From Thunnus maccoyii (taxonomy: Eukaryota; Chordata; Actinopteri; Scombriformes; Scombridae), in assembly GCF_910596095.1 (NCBI RefSeq), contig NC_056543.1:23880542-23944541 (forward strand): a DNA stretch of 64,000 nt, read 5' to 3'. Both the position numbers and the translations under genes were made by a program. Shown piece by piece: positions 35,436 through 46,560 of the stretch (the stretch's first letter is position 1; each line of letters opens with the position of its first letter). The notes beneath the pieces are model-generated. The model saw only the letters and a program-made list of their open reading frames with translations. It ran no database searches and was not told the origin of the DNA.

Positions 35436-37053
35436 CCAGCCTTATCATTTAATACTTAATATTTAAGTGTTTTTAAAGCTTCAAACTCACTTCTTATAAA
35501 CTTTGACTTGTTGGAAACTTATTGATGAGATGAAATTGCATAATTTCAACAAGAATTCTGAATTGCCTTCCCAAATGGAAAAAAATAGTAGTTTCAAGTT
35601 TCAAGGTCCAGGTTCATATTCTGAATCAAGTTCATATATTCACAGATATGTTCCTAAAATATGGTATGTCAAGGGTATTTGTAGTGGTGGTTCATGAATA
35701 ATGATTGAAAAACATTTCAAGAGGATGTTGGTGTTTGACAGCAATGTGTCACAGGAAAAATGTAATCATCGTTTCCTAACGTTAATCATTACTGTGGTTT
35801 AGATAGATAAAAAACTTTTTTGAATGTGCAAAAATGCTGACTGATAAAGCATTCACTCTGTTATTTTTCAGAATATTCCCACATCACTATTTTGTTTGGG
35901 AACGAATTGTTGCATGCATGCTACAAAATTAAAAACATTAAATTGGTCAAAAATCAAAAATCAGCAAAAAAAGAAAAAAGAACAATTGAGCACAACATCT
36001 TTTTCAATGGATCCATATCGTAGCTAGATCATATTTTAAGCCGATACTTACAATATCTATTATGATTCAGGGGTCAGTTCCTGCTGACTTTTCCGATCTC
36101 ATCAGCCCTTGCTATCCACTGTGTGTGCCCAGATCAGAGGATGCTGCTATCTCTGTGTGTGAATATACAATGTGTAAAAGCCAGGGCATTGTCCTGCTGT
36201 TCTCCATCTTCTTTTGAAAAACCGCTCTTGCTTGGAGAAACAGACTCTTTGTTTAAGATTTTTCAAACCAAGAGGAAAAAAAATCACACTAACTAATACA
36301 CAGGGTCTAAACAGTGTCTAAACACACACTATATGCTGCTATACTGTTCTATAAATTTAACAACTGTATGTATTTTTCTTTATTTCTTACCTCTCCCTTC
36401 TTTCTGTTTTAATTTTTTTTTCTATAAAGTGTAATTGGATTTCTCTCCCTACTCACTCACTCTCACTAGCAAAAAGAGCAAATGGACTAGTCATGACAGA
36501 GTTAAAAATACGATATTTGCTTCTAAAAACTGTAAGATTGAAGATATTTTTAATTCAGTTTGGGGGTTGAAAAGCAAAATCATGATAAATGCACACCTGC
36601 AGATGCGGAACTTCTATATTCTTTCATTTCCTGGACACTTAATCTAACCCTTACCATATATGCCTTAACCTAACCCCAACTACAAACGCAGACGTGATGT
36701 TTAATTACAATAAAAACCAATAGCTCTTTGACGCTCTATAACGCACATGCATGAGTTGCAACACTGGGGGGAAGGTCCTCTTGCACATGAAACTTTTAGC
36801 ACCCACAACAGCACTATATTTAGTAGAAAATGTTGCACATACTTCTGTGCTGTATTGCATCTTTGTTCTCACACTAACATTAATTTCTCATACTGAATCT
36901 TGTTATTTCACAAGTACTGCTGGATGATGTTGCGCAGTATTGTGTACTGTATACTGTGGGGGTCTCCCATGTGCCGACTGTGTCTTTAATAGTTTTTCTT
37001 TCCTTTTTTTTACTGTGTATGTTTTTATTTTCTGCATTTAATTTTTTAAAATT

Positions 37054-37135
37054 ATTTTATTTAACCTTTGTTTAACCACAAAGTCTCTTGAGATACATTA
37101 TCTCTTTTACAAAGGAGACCTGGCTAAAATAAATT
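37054..37135 (+). mobile_element. dispersed repeat fragment
   Basis: The pattern TTATTTAACC ... AAGTCTCTTGAGATACATT ... AAAGGAGACCTGGC resembles a very common teleost interspersed repeat from memory. Family class is uncertain. No coding content. Confidence 0.5.
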
Positions 37136-37844
37136 CACTGTCCACACTGCAAACCAATATCCCTCTGGCATAATACAATTGATCAATTAATCAATACATC
37201 ATCATCAAAACACATTGGTAATCATTCAAACCAGTTTAACACTTCTTTGTTATGCTATTTATACAAAGTACTTTCTATGCAAAATCACAGAGCACCATTT
37301 CCAAAAACCCAGGAAATGTTAAAGGTTAAATTTAGATTTGAGACTTTGCCCACTATAAACAGAACTGCACCTGCTTAAATTTGTAACACACACACACACA
37401 CAGAGACCTGGGACCCAGCAGGAATGAGGCCTGTTAGGGGGAGCGGTAAAGGTGGGTGAGGAAGTGGTGATGATATTCATCTGTGCCCTCCTACGCAGAA
37501 GTCAAATGTGGGTAAGAAAGAGAGATGTACTCCATGTACCCAGAGTTCTTGTATAATATGAGATATGTACTATGGGGACCATAGGAATAATGTGTTTGAT
37601 AGTAGGAGAGCACAGATTACAAATAACCAAAGTTTCCATGAATAAAATTTATAACTTACACTTACACTTAGACTGATGACTGCCACATGTCTTGAACTGC
37701 CTGTTTTTCTTCATATAAAGGAAGTGAAAGTTGCTGGTTAGAAACTTAGGTACTTTATCTAGGTTAGGGCAATTCAACCTACACACATACACATTCAAGC
37801 AAAGAGACATCTAATGTATAATATACAGACATTGATAAACCAAC

Positions 37845-37850
37845 TTTATT
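37845..37850 (-). terminator. polyadenylation signal of the gpr183-like gene
   Basis: AATAAA on the minus strand about 410 bases downstream of the stop codon at 38257. Confidence 0.45.
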
Positions 37851-38256
37851 TTGACACTGTGTTACTGTATGACACACACATATATTCACAAGAATGGCAA
37901 TAAGAATAAGAAAAGCAATAAGACATCAAATTTTTAAAAAGAAAAATTTAATAGATATGGAATAATATTAAACTGCATACAGTGTTCTCAAACAAAGGTG
38001 AGAACAACACTTTTACATGTGAGGATACATTTTTGTTGAGCTGGAAATCTGATATTTCTTGCGTTTGCATCTACATCTACTGCATATTTACATGCACAAC
38101 TATCACAATATCGTAAATGAAAGATTTATCATTCATTTCCAGAGAGAGCATCTATATAAGAGACAAAAATGGACGTTTTTGAGTTTAACAGAGTGAACTG
38201 GGCCTGTACTGTGACATTTGTAGGCATATCACTTGTAACCTCAGATGTGGTTTCGT

Positions 38257-38421
38257 TCAGGTGTTGCTGCTGCTGTTCTCAGCTGTCATTTTGGAGGAGG
38301 CACCGGAAGTATACAGATAATCCTTAAACAGGCTCATCACCCGCTTTTTGTAGGTCTTAATGGCAAAGAAGTAGATGACTGGATCCAAGCAGCAGTTGAA
38401 ATTCATTAGTGAGACTGTAAC
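38257..38421 (-). CDS. gpr183-like receptor, coding exon 3 (TM7 and C-tail)
   Basis: 54 codons plus TGA (38257-38259). It follows acceptor CCCCCAG and begins in phase 0 with VTVSLMNFNCCLDPVIYFF, the TM7 signature with DPxxY. A basic helix 8 (KTYKKRVMSLFK) and a short Ser/Asn-rich tail end in SSSNT. The plain ORF reading runs past this junction: exon 2 read through its donor gives an unrelated tail. Splicing restores TM7 exactly as in GPR183, which fixes the boundaries. The complete receptor is 342 residues. Confidence 0.88.
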   Translation of the reverse strand, partial: VTVSLMNFNCCLDPVIYFFAIKTYKKRVMSLFKDYLYTSGASSKMTAENSSSNT

Positions 38422-38501
38422 CTGGGGGGGAGAGAGAAGGATTATGACGAGGATAATTGATGGGGAATGCTATAAATCAAATGAACTACAAAAATTCTTA
38501 C

Positions 38502-39016
38502 CTGTAAGGACACCTTAAAGGCCTTCAGATCCTCACAGGTTACCTGGTGGTGTATCTTCCTGGACATAAACTGTATAACGTTGAGGTGGTAAGGGCTGAA
38601 GCATATGATAAACGTGAGGAGGATGAGGAGAATGATGGTGTTGACCCTATGATTCCTCCTTGATCGGCCAGTCACAGAGTTCTGCTTGGCTGCAGCTCGC
38701 AGCTTCAGGTTGATCTTGGCGTAGCAGCCCAAGATAATGATGAGCGGACAGGAGAAGGAGACAGAACAGGCCAGAAGCAGGAGATAAGGCGTGAAGCGGG
38801 AGCCCTCAAAGTCAAAGTACTCCATGCAGGTTCTTCTTTCCTGGTTCTTGTGCACCATGCTACGGAACAGCAGAGGAGCAACCTGCAGAGACACCAGAGC
38901 CCAGACCAGACAGCAGACCCTGCGAACCACCCGCACGCTCCGCAAACACTGCAGCCGGTGTGGATGCACCATGGCCAGATATCGGTCCAGGCTGATACAG
39001 GTCATGAAGCCAATAC
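38502..39016 (-). CDS. gpr183-like receptor, coding exon 2 (TM3-TM6)
   Basis: 515 bases. The exon starts with the split Gly codon in the middle of TM3 and continues IGFMTCISLDRYLAM (canonical DRY rather than GPR183's DRF). It holds ECL2 RRTCMEYFDFE with the conserved disulphide Cys, ICL3 NSVTGRSRRNHR, TM6 FIICFSPYHLNVIQFM and ECL3 VTCEDLKAFKVSLQ. The acceptor is TTTCCACCAG (AG at 39018-39017) and the donor CAG|GTAAGA (GT at 38501-38500). Exons 1 and 2 together make exactly 288 codons. The CMEYxxFE and SPYH motifs place it nearer GPR183 than other purinergic-like receptors. Confidence 0.9.
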
Positions 39017-39334
39017 CTGGTGGAAATAAAATGGATTTGCAAAACAGTTTGTGCTTAACACATCCAAAACAGACAAGACAATGATTTCCCTAGATAACAG
39101 GCAAAGGTAGAGGTCATGAATCTGGGTCAAATAGGCTGGCATTCTTATACAGATTTTTATGCTCTACAGGATATACTGTAGATGTTGTGCTTACATTAAA
39201 TAAAGCATATTTTAAACAATCAACTCTTCAGTTTTATTGTCCTATGTGAAGACTAATATCTTTCACACATACATTCTTCAACCGAAAAATAAATAATATA
39301 TAAATAAATAATAAATAATCTATAAATAATATAC

Positions 39335-39683
39335 CTGCATATGTATTTGCAAAGAAGAGGAGAGTGGTCAGTCTGCAGAGGAGGTCACCAAAGGGCCAGT
39401 CATACTGGAGGATGTAGTAGGTGATCCTGCCTGGCAGTGTCAGGGTGAACAGAGTATCGGACAGCGCGAGGTTGACCAGATAGATGGAGGTGGAGTTGAA
39501 CTTCTGCTTTTTCTGGCAGATCACATAGAGAACCAAGCTGTTGCCGCATGCACTGATGATAAAAACCACAGAGTAGAAAATGGGGAAGAGGACCACTGCA
39601 GTTTTTTGGTAGACAAACACATCACAGTTGCTCTGGTTTGGAGAGGTTTCAGCAGTGTCCTGGGTGATGTTACCAACAGCCAT
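39335..39683 (-). CDS. gpr183-like receptor, coding exon 1 (N-terminus to TM3)
   Basis: 116 codons plus one base. It starts MAVGNITQDTAE with sequons NIT and NQS, then TM1 (FPIFYSVVFIISACGNSLVL), KKQKFNSTSIYLVNLALSDTLFTLTLPGRITYY (TM2), WPFGDLLCR and LLFFANTYAG in TM3. The donor is GCAG|GTATAT (GT at 39334-39333). The ligand-pocket Arg of GPR183 is kept (R86) and so is the second TM3 Tyr (Y115), but the first TM3 Tyr is Phe (F111). The ATG was chosen because an acceptor ACAATAACAG ends at 39689, five bases upstream; the earlier in-frame ATG at 39755 would lie in the 5' intron. A donor TATA|GTAAGT at 39818 likely ends a non-coding first exon. Confidence 0.88.
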
Positions 39684-40214
39684 CCTGCCTGTTATTGTGG
39701 AAAAAGGATCACAGTGCAAATGATAAATAATTACAGGCAGGAAACAAGTGTGCATAAGTAAAGGAACAAGAGACTACTAAAATAATCCATAAAGATCATC
39801 ATAATAAAGAGTACTTACTATAAGAGAGAGAGTAGCCAAGTTGACTGTTTATGCTCCTGAATCTCTTGGTTCTGGTTGTAAATTGAGTTGTGATGCCTGA
39901 AATACCTCTGCAAAAGTTGCATGAAGTGTCAAATCCCACCTCTCCTTTTGACATCATATGTCTGTCAAACATTGTCATACAGTCTCAGTAGTTACTAGAG
40001 TTGATACACAATAGGCACAAGCTATTTCAGAGCTGTCCACTGACAATTTTGTAACAAATGTGTGTTTATAGCCCCCTTAATTATAATAGTGTATAGTGTG
40101 TAAGCTAAATAAATATAGAAAATATAAAAAAATGCAGTCCACATGTTTCATAAAACCATATCATACATTGTTTTACTGTCACTGAATGTTTTGATGAGTA
40201 TGAAAATGATGTGA

Positions 40215-40500
40215 ATCATATGCTATGACCTTCACAGTCGCCAGATCTCAACCCACTTGAACACCAATGGGTGATTTTGGACTGAAGTGTCAGACAGCAC
40301 ATCATCATTGAAACACCAAATGAGGGAATATCTTTTTGAAGGATGGTGTTCCTCCCTCCAGAAGAGTCCAGAGACTTGTAGAATCAATGCCAAGGTGTCT
40401 TGAAGCTGTTCTGGAGGCACATGGTGACCCAAAACCTTACTAAGACACTTTATGTTGGTTTTTCCTTTAATTTGTCACCCGTCTGTATATTTTTTAGAAT
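40215..40500 (+). pseudogene. Tc1/mariner transposase C-terminal remnant
   Basis: SQSPDLNPLEHQW is encoded at 40232-40270, the block that carries the catalytic Glu of Tc1 DDE transposases. A second Tc1-type segment, ESMPRCLEAVLEAHGDPKPY then TAA, is at 40381-40443 in a different frame. A stop follows the first block and a frameshift separates the two, so this is dead. The upstream two thirds of the transposase and the left terminus are missing. Confidence 0.8.
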
Positions 40501-40664
40501 ATTTTTTAAACATTTCTATTGTATTTTCATATATTTTTATTGTTTGATATCGTGTACAAACAAAGTTTAATTAATTGGTGTACATTTACACACAAGGGAC
40601 ACTCACACAAACACACCACCACCCTGTTTGTGTGCATGTGTGTGTATTCAGGTATTCTTCTCAT

Positions 40665-40880
40665 TGTGGGGATGTAAATCTGTTTACAGTCATGTTGTAG
40701 GGACTCGCCTCCCTTATGGGGAATTATGGATTTTAGGGTGAAGATTTGGTTTAAAGTTAAGGTAAGTTTAGGGTTATGGTTAAGGATAAGTCTCCAGGAA
40801 ATGAATGTAAGTCAATGTAATGCCCTCTGAAGTGATGGAAAAACAGCTGAGTGTGTATTTGTGTGTGTGTGTGTGATCTT

Positions 40881-40949
<69 letters not shown>

Positions 40950-40950
40950 T
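40665..40950 (+). repeat. minisatellite-type repeat block A with long (GT)n
   Basis: The block has GGGTTATGGTTAAGGATAAG, then CCAGGAAATGAATGTAAGTC, then (GT)n to about 40948. The same order occurs in block B (40975-41226), so the two are diverged copies of one unit. The ORFs of His/Thr repeats here are artefacts of the GT tract. Confidence 0.8.
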
Positions 40951-40974
40951 CTGTCATAGGCTACTTTTGGGGAC

Positions 40975-41182
40975 AAATTTCAGATTTTAGACCAGTTAAT
41001 TTGGGATGTCAAATTGGAGACAATTGTCTCCAATTTGGGGTTATAGGGTCAGTGGTTAAGGTTAGGGTTAGGGTTAGGCAAGTAATGGTTATGGTTTAGG
41101 TAAGGGTAAGTCCCCAGGAAATGAGTGTCTGTGAAAGTCTATGCAATGTTCCCATAAGTGAACTTGATCTGATAAATATATG

Positions 41183-41215
<33 letters not shown>

Positions 41216-41226
41216 TGTGTGTGTGT
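40975..41226 (+). repeat. minisatellite-type repeat block B with telomere-like units
   Basis: The second copy of the block A unit. It includes three perfect GTTAGG units (41061-41078), CCCCAGGAAATGAGTGTCTG, and a (GT)n tail (about 41181-41226). The GTTAGG array is very short and embedded in a dispersed teleost repeat, so it is not a real interstitial telomere. Confidence 0.8.
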
Positions 41227-41419
41227 GCATTTAACACAGATAGAAAAGGAGAGAGAGCAAGTACTGATTGTGTTAATGTTGCTTTTTTGCATAAATGAAA
41301 TATTCATTTTAATGTGACTGCTGTTTAACACATGTATATGCATACATCTAAATGTACTTGCAGATAGTTACATTATTGTTATAATTGTTAAATTGCTTGT
41401 TCCTATGGAAGTTAAATGC

Positions 41420-41482
41420 ACTTATTATAAGATGCTTTGGACGAAACTGTCTGCTAAATGAATGTAATGTAATGTAATATGT
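41420..41482 (+). mobile_element. L2/SINE-type 3' tail
   Basis: TGCTTTGGACGAAACTGTCTGCTAAATGAATGTAATGTAATGTAAT-like end: the TCTGCTAAATGAATG core followed by TAATG repeats is the usual 3' tail of teleost L2 LINEs and the SINEs that use it. Sequence upstream to about 41340 may belong to the same element. Confidence 0.7.
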
Positions 41483-41999
41483 GCCATGGCTATAGTTTGA
41501 TAAAACAGCCTCTGCACTACTGCTTGCAGTGAGTGCAGCATGTTTTTGCGAAAGGTTAGATGGAATGATACAGTGTGAGGTTTTATATTATGTTCCTGCC
41601 TCTGAGGTTTCTCAAGTTTGTACTCTGTGTAGCTGAGGTGAAAGCAGGCAGGCCTGAGGTAGAGCTGATGGAAGATATAGAAGGAAACTGAAGTATTGCT
41701 GGTGCTTGATAAAAACAAAAAAAAAAAAAAAGAGAGAAAAAACTGTCACAATGCTGTGATGTGTGATGAATCACTAACTGTTTCTAGAATGTCACATCTA
41801 CATATATCTCAACCACCAGCACCCAAGAAAGAATATGTGAACAATCTTAAAAAAACAGATTCTGAGAATAGTTATGGTGGTAAAAACCTGGCAACAAAAG
41901 TGAGAGAAAGGTGCAGCAGCTTTATTTCAGCAAATAAAACAGACTCAGTTGGTAAATAACTTCATTATTTCAGTAATAGCCACTACTAAATGAAGAAAA

Positions 42000-42028
42000 C
42001 ACTCATCATTTTATAGAAATGATGAGTG
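42000..42028. repeat. 12-bp perfect hairpin
   Basis: CACTCATCATTT and AAATGATGAGTG are perfect reverse complements with a five-base loop. No T-run follows that would suggest a terminator, and the stem is too short for a microRNA precursor. Confidence 0.8.
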
Positions 42029-42423
42029 CTCGGAGGAGGAGGTGGCACGACCTTTCAAAGACAAACAAAAAAAAAAGACACCCATCAACACTTTATTATT
42101 ATCAATTAAAAACTCAATTGAAATGCAAAATTTGACTCAGCGTATGTTCCAGCAGTATGCTTAATCATATCAAAGTAGTGTAAGACTAGGAGTACAGTAC
42201 AGTTGTCAAGCTAACACTAGAATTACGGTACACGTACGCCGGCTGCAGTATCTCATCTCGCTCACCCACCAAAGCTTTCCAGGGTTGGTGTAATTGAAAT
42301 GGATGGCTGCTGGATAGGCAAAAGGTCACTAATTGTCACCAGTCAAATGTGGTTATAATACAGCTCACTTAGGTCACAATAAGAGCTTCATGTAGACAAT
42401 GTCACCTGCAGGTTAGGAGCCTG

Positions 42424-42479
42424 CTGCACTTCAGGCCTACATTTCATGCTCCATTAATTTTGTGCAGAGAGTTAAACAT
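42424..42479 (+). repeat. 56-bp inverted repeat, copy A
   Basis: The reverse complement of this segment matches 45895-45950 at 51 of 56 positions without gaps. The outer 38 bases have one mismatch. The core contains the palindrome AGGCCT within TGAAATGTAGGCCTGAAG. Similarity stops abruptly at both ends. Confidence 0.85.
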
Positions 42480-45400
42480 CTCGTACCATCTGAATGGTGT
42501 ACTGGAAAAGGAAAAGACAGTCGTTTGTTGAGTGCTCACTGGGTGTCCTGAGGGTATCTCAGTGTTAAATACTGCAGGAGCGCAGGAGGACATGGAAAGA
42601 AGATGTTTCATTTTTGCCCCCAAAATACTTCAGCAATGTAGACCTATGTAGCGCTGTCTAACTGTTAAGATTTATGAAATAGCCATGTCAATGACTTTCA
42701 CCTTTCAATTGACCTCAGACATCATACAAATTGTGTTGTATTTTGTGTTCTGACAAATACCTAAATGTACTTCAATGTCTGAGACAGAACAACTGCTTAC
42801 AATATATATCATTTCCTTTTACAGTGCTCTATTTTATATATCACACCAGCACCATGACAAGTTAGGATGGAGCACATGGTAGTGTGCAGTAGTGTTTGCA
42901 GTTTTCTGGGTTGATGGGTGTGTGACATGAAAGGTCTTAGGAAATTGAAAGTGACGACCCAGCATGGAACATGCATGGAAGTCACTTCTCAGAAATGTGA
43001 CCTTTTTCTGGTTGTTAAGTCAGGGGTGGGCTAAAAAAGGGAGGAGGGGGGAACAAACTGATTTGAAGAGAATTATACAATAGTCAATGGTGCAACTGCA
43101 GCCCATAAAAGAACACCCCAGAAGGCATATCGTTTTAAAGGCACCCTCATGGTGGAGGGGGACCAGTGGTGTGTTGCTGAGGCAAACTGGGAATGACTTC
43201 TGGTGTCCACAACATGTGTGGAATAGCCAGCATGGTTCCACAAACGGTGCCTAACCAAATTTGGGATGTTTTTTGCTGCCAAAATGAATTGTGTATGAAA
43301 CTTCCCCCACACAGCTTATATTTAAGTCTGGTTTATCAACCAACTTCACTGTGCTGCTGTCAACCAATTCAGCAGCCAAATAAAAGCAATGTTATTGTGT
43401 TGTGGTGGACAATAACTTTTCTGATAATGGTGATTTTTTTGTACACATAGACATGCACAAAACATTTGCACACACTATATATGTGTGTATACAAAAAAAT
43501 GTACAGTTGCAATACAGACTTCTAGGGTTTACTGCAATAAAACATACCACCACTAGAGGGAGTGCAATCATTAGGAATCAGAAACAGAAAATAATACAGT
43601 GCCGTTTATAGTAAAAAAAAATATTTCAAGCAAAATGTTTCAGGTTTTAAACATTTTTTTAATTTTACCATTCACATTTTTTGTGTTACATTTTACCATT
43701 TTTTACAAATTCAGTGTAGTAAGATCACAATTGCGTGCTTGTGTGCATGCGTGCATCTACTCTAATGCACCACTGTGTGTGTCTGTAAGTGTAAGTGTGT
43801 GTGCGTGCACATAAGAAGACTGCTGGACATACCGCAGGGGACTCCTGCATTGTCAGGGGGCCTCATGTGGCTCGTGTCTGTTCTCATCATCACCATCTCC
43901 CCCCATGCATCAGCCGTCGCCTGCCCTGCTCAGGCCCTCTGCTCCACCACGCTCGCGTGAAGACTCTCAGTTCACACTTTGCATCATGCTTGTCAGCTTT
44001 ATCACTGATGAGCTATTTGTTGTTTTTCAGCCAAGACATTTGCTTCCCAAAGACAAGTGCTGCTCCACTCTACATGCCTTGTTTGGTGTGAGATCGGAAC
44101 AAGAACAATAATCTGAAGACAAAAGTGTTCTTGCATTGTGTGAGGAAACATCGGTGGTTGTTACAGGTGTCTATAAACAGCATCTTAAAGAATGTCCACA
44201 ATGCCTTTCATTTCATAGTAAGTTTTCTTAATCCAACATGTCACAGTGTTGACACTGGTGTAGCAGGTTGTGAAACACACACCGACCCATTGTGCCTGGT
44301 GTCTGTTTGAACTGCCCTTGACTTCACACCCGTGAACATGCTGTGAATTCTACATTTCTCCAACATTTAAGAAAGTCTCATGGTACATAAAATCATCAGT
44401 TTAATGGGCTCATCACACACATACACAACTCACAAGAGCACCCACAAACAGTAACTTCTGATTGGCCTGCACACATTGACGGATTCAGTGTTTTCTTGAT
44501 TGTTAGAACTGTATAAAAGGATTGAGTTCAGTGATTTATACAAGTCTGATCAATGGTGCCAGAGGCATCATTGTGAGACCCTTAGAAGCTGCTTCTGGGT
44601 TTTGGACATTTTACCAAAAGCAGTGAGACAGAAAAGGCTTTTGTTGTTGCTTCAGACAGAAAAATGATGCAGCACAATGAAACACACATCATGATTTGAA
44701 GGCCAAATCCTGAACAGAAAAAACAGAACAGTTCCACCCACTGCTTGTCATTTAATGATATAATACTGCAATTTAAAACTGGCTTTAAAGTACAGACGCA
44801 ATACAATGTTTTGTCATTTTTTTGAGTGCTGCAGTGCCAGTGTTTCAACCATTGCTGAATGTGGCATTACATTGTTCAGTTTTAATGCAATAATACTCAG
44901 GGAGATTTTTGAAGCTTTGAACTCACAAACTGCTCATCTGTGTGAGTATCACTGACTCTATATTGTGTGACTATTTTGTTGTTCATCGTTCTATGATGAG
45001 GAAAGGTTAAAGTGTGCTGTACATCAAAAACAGCAGCGCATTAACAGTTGGGTTTTTTTTTGCATTTCTCAAGCAGCTTTGTGTTGAAATGCAAATAATG
45101 CAAAAATTAATATAATTGCATTTACAAATTATACTATTCTATTTGTGTTGTATATTGAGCACTTTTATTCGATCTTAACAACATCCACATTGCTTCAGGG
45201 GGTAGTGATATCTAGTTTATAGCCCAATCAATGGTGCCACACTCCCCATAATAAGGCCTTTCCAAAATAAAATAATTAAAACGTGACATGCATTATCACC
45301 ATCTCATGACTTAAGAAAAAATAATAATATCTCACAACTTTGAGTTTGATAGATCTAATCAGTTTTAGATTGCTTTGTTATTAAAGTTTGTGTGATCCAT

Positions 45401-45894
45401 TATTGATCCTCTTGTCAAATTAGCCCCCTCCCACCCACTGGTGAATCAGAGGTCAGCTACAGTACAGCACCCCTGGGGACTGAAGGGATTTAGTGACTTT
45501 TCAGCAGCATGTTGAAACAGGATCTGAAACCAGTCGATAGGAGGTTTCTTAAACCCATTGCATCATAGTGCTGTACTATGGGTACAGCGTGGTTTTGGGT
45601 GTGTACAGTTTCCGGTAAAGTAATTCATTTGAAGAGACAGGAAATTCAGCTGAGCAGCACCATCTTCAGGATCTGCATTAAAATAATCATTTCAGCTCTG
45701 AGCTCTGACCTTTGGCCTCAGCTATTTCCAACTGGTGGCATTTGTTTAACTTTTTTGTACTGTCTTTAGTCATTTTGTTTTACATTAGTTCCTCTCTACA
45801 TACAGTATATGATCTGAGTTTTTTATCTGTGCTTTTTCTGCAGTTTCTGATTTGGTGTTCAATGTAATGTCTATAACTTTAAAAAACATGATAA

Positions 45895-45950
45895 ATGTTT
45901 AACTCTGTTTTCAAAATTAATGGAGCCTGAAATGTAGGCCTGAAGTGCAG
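45895..45950 (-). repeat. 56-bp inverted repeat, copy B
   Basis: Partner of copy A in the opposite orientation, 3.4 kb away. The pair has the geometry of terminal inverted repeats, with the ends reading CTGCACTTCAGG inward, but no target-site duplication and no transposase between them were recognised. Confidence 0.85.
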
Positions 45951-46149
45951 TGAATTCTTAAAGCATAGCTTAATGACCGTGTGTGTATGGATCAAAACTT
46001 ATGAACAGAAGGTCAAACAAAAGATGTCTCAACAACGGCTATGTTTTTGGTCACTGTTCCTCTTCACTGATGTTACCCCAACATATACATACTACACTTA
46101 AACAAAGCCTGTATTCAACTGTGGCCAGAGACTCAAGGCTACGTTTGAA

Positions 46150-46560
46150 GATGTGGCCTTGTTCCACGGTCCATGCCGTGGCAGGTTTTCAGGTCATCTG
46201 AGGCGATGTGCATATTTTGAATGTCATCTCGGCTGTTGTATTATTGTTTTATTCACAGGGCATGGACTAATTATTTCAACAGCTCTCTTCATTGGGGAGC
46301 AGACTGACAGTTGCCGTCATTGGAGTGATCAGTCTGTTTCTTGGACTCGGCTGAGGCCATTTGATGTATATTAACAATAATTGGTGCCACCGCCACAATG
46401 ATGTTTAGTAAACCTTTGTGCTATTTTCCAGGAGGATGCCCATGAGGAATTTTTGAGTAGCTGCTCAGTCTGCAGAGACAGATGGGAGGACTGCTGTCCT
46501 CTGCAGATCAGAGACACCACGACCTAATCATCATTATCACCTTAAAGGACATACAGTCTT
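46150..46560. promoter_or_regulatory. candidate conserved non-coding element
   Basis: Unique-looking, balanced-composition sequence with GTGCATATTTTGAATGTC (about 46207), a GGACTAATTATTTCAACAGC homeodomain-type block (about 46264) and ACAATAATTGG. It differs from the AT-rich surroundings, and its ORFs have no coding signature. Regulatory function is a guess from composition. Confidence 0.22.

Larger units (their letters stand above)
28475..38256. other. intergenic region between gpr183 and the gpr183-like gene
   Basis: About 9.8 kb. The part nearest gpr183 (28472 to about 29600) should include its 5' intron and non-coding first exon; a donor-like GTAAGT on the minus strand lies near 29590. 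The rest holds TA and CT microsatellites, a (TTAG)5 tract near 29833-29853, a LINE-type 3' tail, a dispersed repeat near 37.1 kb and one unassigned ORF (listed separately). No other gene is seen. Confidence 0.6.

Noticed and set aside
38442..38501. Continuous ORF tail after SLQV in the gpr183-like gene
   Set aside because: It reads through a consensus donor (GTAAGA) into the intron and loses TM7. The downstream exon at 38257-38421 supplies the expected TM7.
41061..41078. Interstitial telomere repeat
   Set aside because: Only three GTTAGG units, inside a dispersed minisatellite-type repeat.
40757..41343. His/Thr-repeat ORFs
   Set aside because: Translations of the (GT)n microsatellites.
43020..43312. 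Two overlapping minus-strand ORFs with hydrophobic segments
   Set aside because: No splice context, no family resemblance, and comparable ORFs in the opposite strand. Treated as chance.
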